Positions 18,011 to 28,400 of a stretch of 64,000 bases of DNA are shown here, piece by piece; position 1 is the first letter of the stretch, and every line of letters begins with the position of its first letter. Position numbers and translations under genes: made by a program. The stretch is from assembly GCA_037349105.1 (NCBI GenBank), contig JAYJMM010000104.1, positions 1,026,001 through 1,090,000 on the forward strand. The letters run 5' to 3'. The notes below the pieces were generated by a model. The model did not search any database. It was not told the DNA's origin and saw only the letters and a list, made by a program, of their open reading frames with translations. Origin of the DNA: Limnomonas spitsbergensis (taxonomy: Eukaryota > Chlorophyta > Chlorophyceae > Chlamydomonadales).

Positions 18011-21000
18011 TCACCATCTGGATGTGGTGGTTGTCATGCTGCACACCGCCTCATAGCCCTTGCCCTGGAAGGCCCAGCTCGGAGTGAACACGTGCACACG
18101 CTTGGTCTCCACCGCAGATTCAGGGGCAGGCCCGGGGTGGCTGCCTCCTGATGCCTGGCCAGGCTGCTCTGGGCCTGTCTGCACAGACAATTTCCCCTGT
18201 AGCAGGCAGAGCAGGAGAGCTGAGCCAAGGGCAGAGACTAAACAATCTACGGAGAAATGGCGGGAAGCAGCCCTGCCTGGGGGTGAAAGGGAAGGATTTA
18301 TATGAAAGCTGCGCCCCAACCATAGACAACCGCGTAAACAACATAGCCCCATAAATATGAATGTTAGCGCTGCTTGGGGCGCAGCGGGATGTGGCCTGTG
18401 GTAGTGCAAGGTTTCATTTTTCAGGCCCGAGGTTCAAACTCCTGGATCGATCGAAGTCCACACAAAAAATGGCTGCCATAACGGCAATTCAGGGCTTGCT
18501 TTAATTCATTGCTCAAATCACTAACAGGCTCACGCGCCATAATGGAAATCCGGGGGAGGAACACGGCGAGTATCCAGAGTATGGCATAAACGCTTGCACA
18601 GCAGCAGGGTCCCTGTGGAAGTTCAGAAAAGCTAGCCAACAAAGTTTTTTAGAGGACCAGACATGACCCGAATAGCGCAATAAAACAATGGATGGCGTAC
18701 ATCCCAGCCACACACAGGCTGTGCTCCCTTGCACCTTGGAAGAGATGCACTAGTCGCACCAGACCGTGCTGTTGCTAGTCGTCTCCCTCGCACCTTGGTG
18801 GGGATCACTAGAGGAAGGCCATGCTGTGTCCAAGCCAAGATGCTACCCTGAAGGTTGAACACGCAATGCGGGGCGAAGCTGTACGTCTCAATAACCTTGG
18901 CCGCGTAGCCATAGCTGCGGAAGCCGGCAGTACTGCGTTGCACAGGTCAACAGGGTTACAGGTTTAGGGTCAATGAGGGTTTAGGGTCAATGAGGGTTTA
19001 GGGTCAATGAGGTTGAGGGTCAATGAGGGTGAAGGGTCAGTGAGGGTTGAGGGTCAATGAGATTTAGGGTCGATGAGGTTGAGGGTCAATTAGGGTTGAG
19101 GTTCATGAGGGTGAAGGGTCAATGAGGGTTGAGGTTCATGAGGGTGAAGGGTCAATGAGGGTGAAGGGTCAATGAGGGTTGAGGGTCAATGAGGGTTGAG
19201 GGTCAATGAGCCTGAGGGTCGATAAGGTTGAGGGTCAATGAGCGTTGAGGGTCATGAGGGTGAAGGGTCAATGAGGGTGAAGGGTCAATGAGGGTTGAGG
19301 GTCAATGAGGGTTGAGGGTCAATGGGGGTTGAGGGTCAATGAGCCTGAGGGTCGATAAGGTTAAGGGTCAATGAGGGTTGAGGGTCATAGGGGTGAAGGG
19401 TCAATGAGGGTTGAGGGTCAATGAGCCTGAGGGTCAATGAGGGTTGAGGTTCAATGAGCCTGAGGGTCGATGAGGTTGAGGGTCAATGGGGGTTTAGGGT
19501 TCATGAGGGTGAAGGGTCAATGAGGGTTTAGGGTCAATGAGGTTGAGGGTCGATGAGGTTGAGGGTCAATGAGGGTTGAGGTTCATGAGGGTGAAGGGTC
19601 AATGAGGGTTGAGGTTCATGAGGGTGAAGGGTCAATGAGGGTGAAGGGTCAATGAGGGTTGAGGGTCAATGAGGGTTGAGGGTCGATGAGCCTGGGGGTC
19701 GATGAGGTTGAGGGTCAATGAGGGTTGAGGGTCATAGGGGTGAAGGGTCAATGAGGGTTGAGGGTCAATAAGGGTTGATTGTCAATGAGGGTGAAGGGTC
19801 GATGAGAGTTGAGAGTATGGCAGCTGTCAGCGATCTGCTGTCTAGTGCAGCTGACAGGGCCCGTGGGCACAATATCAGGTGGGCAGGACGGGAGTTCGAT
19901 GTATTGCGCTGAAGAGTAAGGGGTAAAAAAATAGGGGGTCATGGAAATGAGGGCAGAGCAGGTTGTGGTGGAATGGGGGAGCAAAATACGCATACCACAT
20001 GGCGCAAGGGCATGAATGGCATGACATGAATGGCATGGCATGACATGGCATGGCATGGCATGACATGGCATGGTAGGTTGCGGCAGGAATGGCAGCCACC
20101 TCACCAGTAGCAGACCACCGTGTGTCCCCCGTTTTTGAATTCTTCTTTGCGGGCCTCAAACTCGGTACATGTCAAGGTACAGGAGCTGGGGATGACAGAC
20201 ACCTGCACATTGACATTGCGTTACAATTCTGATTATATTGCAACATTGTGTGATGTCTCAAGCTCGCATGTTCAATGAGTCGTTGGCCTCATGCCCTCAT
20301 ATTCAATGACATCACTTCACAACCAGAAGCGCCCTCATGTTTTATATGCGGGACTTGCATGGCCGCTTGGCCTAGCGTCACCGTGATCCAGCCACTGCAA
20401 AGAAAGTACTGGAGTCTCCCTTTCGGTTTACGTTCGACACCTCACCCTCGGCTCGACACATCTATATGTCCCACATTGCAATCTCTCAACAGCAGACGGG
20501 TCTCACACCTACATCTCTTAAGATCTCCTCAGATGCCCCCCTCGGCCATTTCAAGTTTGCACACCAAGATCTTCTCAGATCTTCCTAGATCCCACACCTG
20601 GATCTCCTCTGGGGTGCGCACATCCACCAAGACCAGCTTAGAGCCTCCCCCAGGTGTCACCTGCCCCTCCTGTGACAGGGCAGTCCACAGATGAGTGAGG
20701 GGGCACAAAAGGTGAGCAAATATTTACTTAATCTTGATACGAAATCAACTGTGAGTGCTGGCAGCCTCCCCCTGGTGCCACCTGCCCCTCAGTGTTTCTT
20801 ATAGCGGGCATCAAACCATTTGTAGGTGGCCGCCGGGCGGCCACCACTGGGCCAATTGGGACCAAATCTTGACCGACTTAAGGTCGGTGGCTTGAGCAGC
20901 AGGACTTGCTGCCACAGGCCCCACAGCCACATGCCGTGATGTAGCTGAATTGTAGCTGAATCGCGCTTAAATAAACACTGCTGCCCCTCCTTTCACAAGG

Positions 21001-22560
21001 CAGTCCACAGATGAGTGAGGGGGGGGCACACTAGGTGAGAAAACACAATTCATTAATGCCAGCAGCCTCCCCCTGGTGCCCTTCGGCCCTCAACCAGTGT
21101 ACCTAAAGTCCCTGCCTGGATGTGTGAGGCAGGCCTAGGTTTGGAGAAGGGCAACTTGAAATACATTGATTGGTAGTATCCTAGTCTTATGAACACCGTC
21201 AGCTTCCCCATGGTGCCTTTCCCCCTCCCCCAACCAGTGACACGGCAGGCACTAGCAAAACAGGAGCAGGTCTTCAATGGGATCTAGTAGGCACACGACA
21301 CTGCGGCATCTGAACATCTCATTGCGTTCTTCGTTTCTGCGTTCCGTGTTGATGTCAGCATCGTGGTGGGGAGCTTTGCATGCTGTGAAGCCTCTCCTCA
21401 GGTTCAGGATGGTGCGTACCCTCTCAGTCGCGTGGGGCTGGTCTGGGATGAGCAAGCTCAATTCCAGCTTCCATGCACAGCCAGGACCCTAGTGCAGCCT
21501 CTCATCAGGGCTGATATAAGCTGAGCCACGCCCCAGCGCGTTCCACACTAGGCCTCGTTCTCCCTACCTCCTCCACGATGCGGCGATGTAGCGTCAAGAC
21601 GTCCCAGGTCTGCAAATTTGCATTGATCTGCACACATGCTTAGCCTGGTCCACGACAGCAACACCACCGCACGTCTAGAGGTGGAGCAGCCCCAACATGG
21701 CGAAGGTCTGCATGCCCGCAAACTAAGTTTCTCCAAGCCACCTCCACCTACCTTCCTCCTCTTGTCCAGGTTACAGTGCCAGTCTGGCAAACTCACCGTC
21801 ATAACCCCAGACTTGGCCTACTCCCAGTCACACCACCTGCCCGCCCCATATCTCAACGAGGCGGTGCAGCGTAAAAACGTCCGCAGTCTATACAACCACA
21901 AACTTGGCCTCCTCACAGCCACGCCACCTCCCTGACGCACCTCAATCAAGCGGTGCAGCGTCAAAAGGTCCATGGTCTGCACACCCGCAAAATAGGTTTC
22001 CTCCAAACCACCCCCACCTACCACCTCCTTTTCCTGATGAGGCAGTGCAGTGCATGCACACTCTTGGTCTGCATCAACACAAACTCAGTCTCAGTCTCCT
22101 CCCAGCCAAACAACGTCCCCACCGCACCTCAATCAAGCGGTGCAGCGTCAAGACGCCATACAACCACTACCTTGGCCTCCTCCCAGCCACACCACCTCCC
22201 CACTTGCCGCCTCATCTCCATGATGCACTGCAGAGTCAAGACGCCATACAACCACTAGCTTAGTCTCCTCCCAGCCAAACCAACTTCCCACTGCACCTGA
22301 ATCAAGCGGTGTAGCGTCAAGACATCCATGGTCTGAACAGCCGCAAACTTGGGTCGCCACGCCTCATACTTCTGCTGCAGGGCCTCCCGCTTGGCCACCT
22401 CCTCAACATCCAGGGACTCCTCATCCCCCGTCACGGGTCGCTCCCCGCTGGTGCCAAGGTCACATGCGGCCTCAGACCCCTCACCCTCGGCCTTGGACGC
22501 GTCGCTCACGACCTTTTCCACCTCGTCCTTGTCGCCTGCTGCCACTGTACTTTGCATCAT
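18011..22560 (-). CDS. Rhodanese-domain sulfurtransferase-like protein, five exons
   Basis: Minus-strand exons in transcript order: 22560-22297, 20669-20598, 20202-20105, 18932-18794 and 18196-18011 (stop TGA). Junction phases 0, 0, 2 and 0 all match. The product is 252 aa from the ATG at 22560. Residues 1 to about 70 are acidic (AGDKDEVEKVVSDASKAEGE). The rhodanese fold follows: MDVLTLHRLIQEGQ, the strand LVLVDVRTPEEIQVSVIP, then HTVVCYCTAGFRSYGYAAK with the catalytic Cys in a six-residue CTAGFRS loop. The Cys codon is split by an intron. Next comes VFNLQGSILAWTQHGLPLV and a tail with TKRVHVFTPSWAFQGKGYEA. This pattern is typical of single-domain rhodaneses that carry sulfur as a persulfide. 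The frame stays open upstream of the ATG and a pyrimidine tract plus AG precedes it, so 22560 may not be the true start. Substrate and cell compartment cannot be told. Confidence 0.82.
18725..18815 (-). repeat. Rhodanese exon 4 tail and donor, one copy in the following intron
   Basis: On the minus strand exon 4 ends CTAGTGATCCCCACCAAG before GTGCGAGGGAGACG. About 65 bases later comes CTAGTGCATCTCTTCCAAG followed by GTGCAAGGGAGCAC. The copy keeps an AAG|GTG junction that could act as a cryptic donor. Confidence 0.65.
18952..19815 (+). repeat. 17-bp G-rich minisatellite, about 50 copies
   Basis: Units such as AGGGTTGAGGGTCAATG and AGGGTGAAGGGTCAATG run for 860 bp. Other variants carry GGGTTTAGGG or GAGCCTGAGGG. 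A larger block repeats, as 19128-19250 resembles 19617-19740. The array fills most of the rhodanese-gene intron at 18933-20104. The words TGAAGGGTCAA and GGGTTTAGGG are shared with the 72-bp satellite. Confidence 0.93.
20024..20075 (+). repeat. GGCAT/GACAT pentanucleotide microsatellite
   Basis: About ten 5-bp units mixing GGCAT and GACAT, in the same intron, 30 bp from the donor of rhodanese exon 3. Confidence 0.9.
20490..20610 (-). repeat. Rhodanese exon 2 tail and donor, two degenerate copies in the following intron
   Basis: On the minus strand exon 2 ends GAGGAGATCCAG before GTGTGGGATCT. Downstream come GAGAAGATCTTGGTGTGCAA and GAGGAGATCTTAAGAG, the latter leading to TGTAGGTGTGAGAC. Each pairs a GAGRAGATC word with a GGTGTG donor-like word. 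Confidence 0.55.
20639..21245 (-). repeat. Rhodanese exon 2 head and acceptor, copies in the preceding intron
   Basis: The acceptor side of exon 2 (plus strand GCCTCCCCCAGGTGTCACCT, then CCCCTCCTGTGACAGGGCAG) recurs at about 20762-20800 (CAGCCTCCCCCTGGTGCCAC), 21060-21100 (CAGCCTCCCCCTGGTGCC) and 21199-21245 (CAGCTTCCCCATGGTGCC). The intron part GGCAGTCCACAGATGAGTGA occurs exactly at 20679 and again at 20999. Confidence 0.75.
20829..20943 (+). repeat. Dispersed repeat, copy B
   Basis: The partner of the copy at 2962-3070, lying inside the large rhodanese-gene intron in the opposite orientation to that gene. It begins near CCGGGCGGCCACCACTGGGCC. Confidence 0.5.
21574..22330 (-). repeat. Rhodanese exon 1 tail and donor, about seven degenerate copies in the following intron
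   Basis: The exon 1 end codes for QTMDVLTLHRLIQ before the donor. Plus-strand echoes of it (GCGGTGCAGCGTCAAGAC and relatives) lie near 22225, 22138, 22040, 21952, 21860, 21690 and 21582, mostly 80-105 bp apart. Several still encode variants of the same peptide, for example QTMDLLTLHRLIE near 21970 and QTWDVLTLHRRI near 21600. The intron side (CCTCCTCCCAGCCA(C/A)ACCA) is repeated with them. Confidence 0.82.
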
Positions 22561-25420
22561 CTCAGGTACCTTGGCGTGCTCCGAAGAGGGGTTAGGGTGG
22601 AAAGGTTCAAAGTTTAGGGAGGGTTCTTGGGTAATTGGGAGTGCAAAATATGTCCCCGAGGGGTTGTGGTTGAAGGGTCAAGGGTTCAGGGAGGATTCTT
22701 GGGTAATTGGGAGTGCAAAATATGTCCCCGAGGAGCTGTGGTTGAAGGGTCAAGGGTTCAGGGAGGATTCTTGGGTAATTGGGAGTGCAAAATATGTCCC
22801 CGAGGAGCTGTGGTTGAAGGGTCAAGGGTTTAGGGAGGATTCTTGGGTAATTGGGAGTGCAAAATGTGTCCCCGAGGAGCTGTGGTTGAAGGGTCAAGGG
22901 TTCAGGGAGGATTCTTGGGTAATTGGGAGTGCAAAATGTGTCCCCGAGGGGTTGTGGTTGAAGGGTCAAGGGTTCAGGGAGGATTCTTGGGTAATTGGGA
23001 GTGCAAAATGTGTCCCCGAGGAGCTGTGGTTGAAGGGTCAAGGGTTTAGGGAGGATTCTTGGGTAATTGGGAGTGCAAAATGTGTCCCCGAGGAGCTGTG
23101 GTTGAAGGGTCAAGGGTTTAGGGAGGATTCTTGGGTAATTGGGAGTGCAAAATGTGTCCCCGAGGAGCTGTGGTTGAAGGGTCAAGGGTTCAGGGAGGAT
23201 TCTTGGGTAATTGGGAGTGCAAAATGTGTCCCCGAGGAGCTGTGGTTGAAGGGTCAAGGGTTCAGGGAGGATTCTTGGGTAATTGGGAGTGCAAAATGTG
23301 TCCCCGAGGAGCTGTGGTTGAAGGGTCAAGGGTTTAGGGAGGATTCTTGGGTAATTGGGAGTGCAAAATGTGTCCCCGAGGAGCTGTGGTTGAAGGGTCA
23401 AGGGTTCAGGGAGGATTCTTGGGTAATTGGGAGTGCAAAATGTGTCCCCGAGGAGCTGTGGTTGAAGGGTGAAGGGTTTAGGGAGGATTCTTGGGTAATT
23501 GGGAGTGCAAAATGTGTCCCCGAGGAGCTGTGGTTGAAGGGTCAAGGGTTTAGGGAGGATTCTTGGGTAATTGGGAGTGCAAAATGTTTCCCCGAGGAGC
23601 TGTGGTTGAAGGGTCAAGGGTTCAGGGAGGATTCTTGGGTAATTGGGAGTGCAAAATGTGTCCCCGAGGAGCTGTGGTTGAAGGGTGAAGGGTTTAGGGA
23701 GGATTCTTGGGTAATTGGGAGTGCAAAATGTGTCCCCGAGGAGCTGTGGTTGAAGGGTCAAGGGTTTAGGGAGGATTCTTGGGTAATTGGGAGTGCAAAA
23801 TGTTTCCCCGAGGAGCTGTGGTTGAAGGGTCAAGGGTTTAGGGAGGATTCTTGGGTCATTGGGAGTGCAAAATGTGTCCCCGAGGGGTTGTGGTTGAAGG
23901 GTCAAGGGTTTAGGGAGGGTTCTTGGGTAATTGGGAGTGCAAAATTTGTCCCCGAGGAGCTGTGGTTGAAGGGTCAAGGGTTCAGGGAGGATTCTTGGGT
24001 AATTGGGAGTGCAAAATGTGTCCCCGAGGAGCTGTGGTTGAAGGGTCAAGGGTTCAGGGAGGATTCTTGGGTAATTGGGAGTGCAAAATGTGTCCCCGAG
24101 GAGCTGTGGTTGAAGGGTCAAGGGTTTAGGGAGGATTCTTGGGTAATTGGGAGTGCAAAATGTGCCCCCGAGGAGCTGTGGTTGAAGGGTCAAGGGTTTA
24201 GGGAGGATTCTTGGGTAATTGGGAGTGCAAAATGTGTCCCCGAGGAGCTGTGGTTGAAGGGTCAAGGGTTTAGGGAGGATTCTTGGGTCATTGGGAGTGC
24301 AAAATGTGTCCCCGAGGAGCTGTGGTTGAAGGGTCAAGGGTTTAGGGAGGATTCTTGGGTAATTGGGAGTGCAAAATGTGTCCCCGAGGAGCTGTGGTTG
24401 AAGGGTGAAGGGTTTAGGGAGGATTCTTGGGTAATTGGGAGTGCAAAATGTGTCCCCGAGGAGCTGTGGTTGAAGGGTCAAGGGTTTAGGGAGGATTCTT
24501 GGGTAATTGGGAGTGCAAAATGTGTCCCCGAGGAGCTGTGGTTGAAGGGTCAAGGGTTTAGGGAGGATTCTTGGGTAATTGGGAGTGCAAAATGTGTCCC
24601 CGAGGAGCTGTGGTTGAAGGGTCAAGGGTTCAGGGAGGATTCTTGGGTCATTGGGAGTGCAAAATGTGTCCCCGAGGAGCTGTGGTTGAAGGGTCAAGGG
24701 TTCAGGGAGGATTCTTGGGTAATTGGGAGTGCAAAATGTGTCCCCGAGGAGCTGTGGTTGAAGGGTCAAGGGTTTAGGGAGGATTCTTGGGTAATTGGGA
24801 GTGCAAAATGTGTCCCCGAGGAGCTGTGGTTGAAGGGTGAAGGGTTTAGGGAGGATTCTTGGGTCATTGGGAGTGCAAAATGTGTCCCCGAGGAGCTGTG
24901 GTTGAAGGGTCAAGGGTTCAGGGAGGATTCTTGGGTAATTGGGAGTGCAAAATGTGTCCCCGAGGAGCTGTGGTTGAAGGGTGAAGGGTTTAGGGAGGAT
25001 TCTTGGGTCATTGGGAGTGCAAAATGTGTCCCCGAGGAGCTGTGGTTGAAGGGTCAAGGGTTCAGGGAGGATTCTTGGGTAATTGGGAGTGCAAAATGTG
25101 TCCCCGAGGAGCTGTGGTTGAAGGGTCAAGGGTTCAGGGAGGATTCTTGGGTAATTGGGAGTGCAAAATGTGTCCCCGAGGAGCTGTGGTTGAAGGGTCA
25201 AGGGTTCAGGGAGGATTCTTGGGTAATTGGAAGTGCAAAATGTGTCCCCGAGGAGCTGTGGTTGAAGGGTCAAGGGTTCAGGGAGGATTCTTGGGTAATT
25301 GGGAGTGCAAAATGTGTCCCCGAGGAGCTGTGGTTGAAGGGTCAAGAGTTCAGGGAGGATTCTTGGGTAATTGGGAGTGCAAAATGTGTCCCCGAGGAGC
25401 TGTGGTTGAAGGGTCAAGGG

Positions 25421-28400
25421 TTCAGGGAGGATTCTTGGGTCATTGGGAGTGCAAAATGTGTCCCCGAGGAGCTGTGGTTGAAGGGTCAAGGGTTCAGGGA
25501 GGATTCTTGGGTAATTGGGAGTGCAAAATGTGTCCCCGAGGAGCTGTGGTTGAAGGGTCAAGGGTTCAGGGAGGATTCTTGGGTAATTGGGAGTGCAAAA
25601 TGTGTCCCCGAGGAGCTGTGGTTGAAGGGTGAAGGGTTTAGGGAGGATTCTTGGGTCATTGGGAGTGCAAAATGTGTCCCCGAGGAGCTGTGGTTGAAGG
25701 GTCAAGGGTTCAGGGAGGATTCTTGGGTAATTGGGAGTGCAAAATGTGTCCCCGAGGAGCTGTGGTTGAAGGGTCAAGGGTTCAGGGAGGATTCTTGGGT
25801 AATTGGGAGTGCAAAATGTGTCCCCGAGGAGCTGTGGTTGAAGGGTCAAGGGTTTAGGGAGGATTCTTGGGTCATTGGGAGTGCAAAATGTGTCCCCGAG
25901 GAGCTGTGGTTGAAGGGTCAAGGGTTCAGGGAGGATTCTTGGGTAATTGGGAGTGCAAAATGTGTCCCCGAGGAGCTGTGGTTGAAGGGTCAAGGGTTTA
26001 GGGAGGATTCTTGGGTAATTGGGAGTGCAAAATGTGTCCCCGAGGAGCTGTGGTTGAAGGGTGAAGGGTTTAGGGAGGATTCTTGGGTCATTGGGAGTGC
26101 AAAATGTGTCCCCGAGGAGCTGTGGTTGAAGGGTCAAGGGTTCAGGGAGGATTCTTGGGTAATTGGGAGTGCAAAATGTGTCCCCGAGGAGCTGTGGTTG
26201 AAGGGTGAAGGGTTTAGGGAGGATTCTTGGGTCATTGGGAGTGCAAAATGTGTCCCCGAGGAGCTGTGGTTGAAGGGTCAAGGGTTCAGGGAGGATTCTT
26301 GGGTCATTGGGAGTGCAAAATGTTTCCCCGAGGAGCTGTGGTTGAAGGGTCAAGGGTTCAGGGAGGATTCTTGGGTAATTGGGAGTGCAAAATGTGTCCC
26401 CGAGGAGCTGTGGTTGAAGGGTCAAGGGTTCAGGGAGGATTCTTGGGTAATTGGAAGTGCAAAATGTGTCCCCGAGGAGCTGTGGTTGAAGGGTCAAGGG
26501 TTCAGGGAGGATTCTTGGGTAATTGGGAGTGCAAAATGTGTCCCCGAGGAGCTGTGGTTGAAGGGTCAAGGGTTTAGGGAGGATTCTTGGGTAATTGGGA
26601 GTGCAAAATGTGTCCCCGAGGAGCTGTGGTTGAAGGGTCAAGGGTTCAGGGAGGATTCTTGGGTCATTGGGAGTGCAAAATGTGTCCCCGAGGAGCTGTG
26701 GTTGAAGGGTGAAGGGTTCAGGGAGGATTCTTGGGTAATTGGGAGTGCAAAATGTGTCCCCGAGGAGCTGTGGTTGAAGGGTGAAGGGTTTAGGGAGGAT
26801 TCTTGGGTCATTGGGAGTGCAAAATGTGTCCCCGAGGAGCTGTGGTTGAAGGGTGAAGGGTTTAGGGAGGATTCTTGGGTCATTGGGAGTGCAAAATGTG
26901 TCCCCGAGGAGCTGTGGTTGAAGGGTCAAGGGTTCAGGGAGGATTCTTGGGTAATTGGGAGTGCAAAATGTGTCCCCGAGGAGCTGTGGTTGAAGGGTGA
27001 AGGGTTTAGGGAGGATTCTTGGGTCATTGGGAGTGCAAAATGTGTCCCCGAGGAGCTGTGGTTGAAGGGTCAAGGGTTCAGGGAGGATTCTTGGGTAATT
27101 GGGAGTGCAAAATGTGTCCCCGAGGAGCTGTGGTTGAAGGGTCAAGGGTTCAGGGAGGATTCTTGGGTAATTGGGAGTGCAAAATGTGTCCCCGAGGAGC
27201 TGTGGTTGAAGGGTCAAGGGTTCAGGGAGGATTCTTGGGTAATTGGAAGTGCAAAATGTGTCCCCGAGGAGCTGTGGTTGAAGGGTCAAGGGTTCAGGGA
27301 GGATTCTTGGGTAATTGGGAGTGCAAAATGTGTCCCCGAGGAGCTGTGGTTGAAGGGTCAAGGGTTTAGGGAGGATTCTTGGGTAATTGGGAGTGCAAAA
27401 TGTGTCCCCGAGGAGCTGTGGTTGAAGGGTCAAGGGTTCAGGGAGGATTCTTGGGTAATTGGGAGTGCAAAATGTGTCCCCGAGGAGCTGTGGTTGAAGG
27501 GTCAAGGGTTCAGGGAGGATTCTTGGGTAATTGGGAGTGCAAAATGTGTCCCCGAGGAGCTGTGGTTGAAGGGTGAAGGGTTTAGGGAGGATTCTTGGGT
27601 CATTGGGAGTGCAAAATGTGTCCCCGAGGAGCTGTGGTTGAAGGGTCAAGGGTTCAGGGAGGATTCTTGGGTAATTGGGAGTGCAAAATGTGTCCCCGAG
27701 GAGCTGTGGTTGAAGGGTCAAGGGTTCAGGGAGGATTCTTGGGTAATTGGGAGTGCAAAATGTGTCCCCGAGGAGCTGTGGTTGAAGGGTCAAGGGTTTA
27801 GGGAGGATTCTTGGGTAATTGGGAGTGCAAAATGTGTCCCCGAGGAGCTGTGGTTGAAGGGTCAAGGGTTCAGGGAGGATTCTTGGGTAATTGGGAGTGC
27901 AAAATGTGTCCCCGAGGAGCTGTGGTTGAAGGGTGAAGGGTTTAGGGAGGATTCTTGGGTAATTGGGAGTGCAAAATGTGTCCCCGAGGAGCTGTGGTTG
28001 AAGGGTCAAGGGTTCAGGGAGGGTTCTTGGGTAATTGGGAGTGCAAAATGTGTCCCCGAGGAGCTGTGGTTGAAGGGTCAAGGGTTCAGGGAGGATTCTT
28101 GGGTAATTGGGAGTGCAAAATGTGTCCCCGAGGAGCTGTGGTTGAAGGGTGAAGGGTTTAGGGAGGATTCTTGGGTAATTGGGAGTGCAAAATGTGTCCC
28201 CGAGGAGCTGTGGTTGAAGGGTGAAGGGTTAAGGGAGGATTCTTGGGTAATTGGGAGTGCAAAATGTGTCCCCGAGGAGCTGTGGTTGAAGGGTCAAGGG
28301 TTCAGGGAGGATTCTTGGGTAATTGGGAGTGCAAAATGTGTCCCCGAGGAGCTGTGGTTGAAGGGTCAAGGGTTTAGGGAGGATTCTTGGGTAATTGGGA

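Noticed and set aside
21252..21461. Minus-strand 69-codon frame in the large rhodanese-gene intron
   Set aside because: The reading is plausible, but its splice sites are poor and exon 1 joins exon 2 directly to give a normal rhodanese fold.
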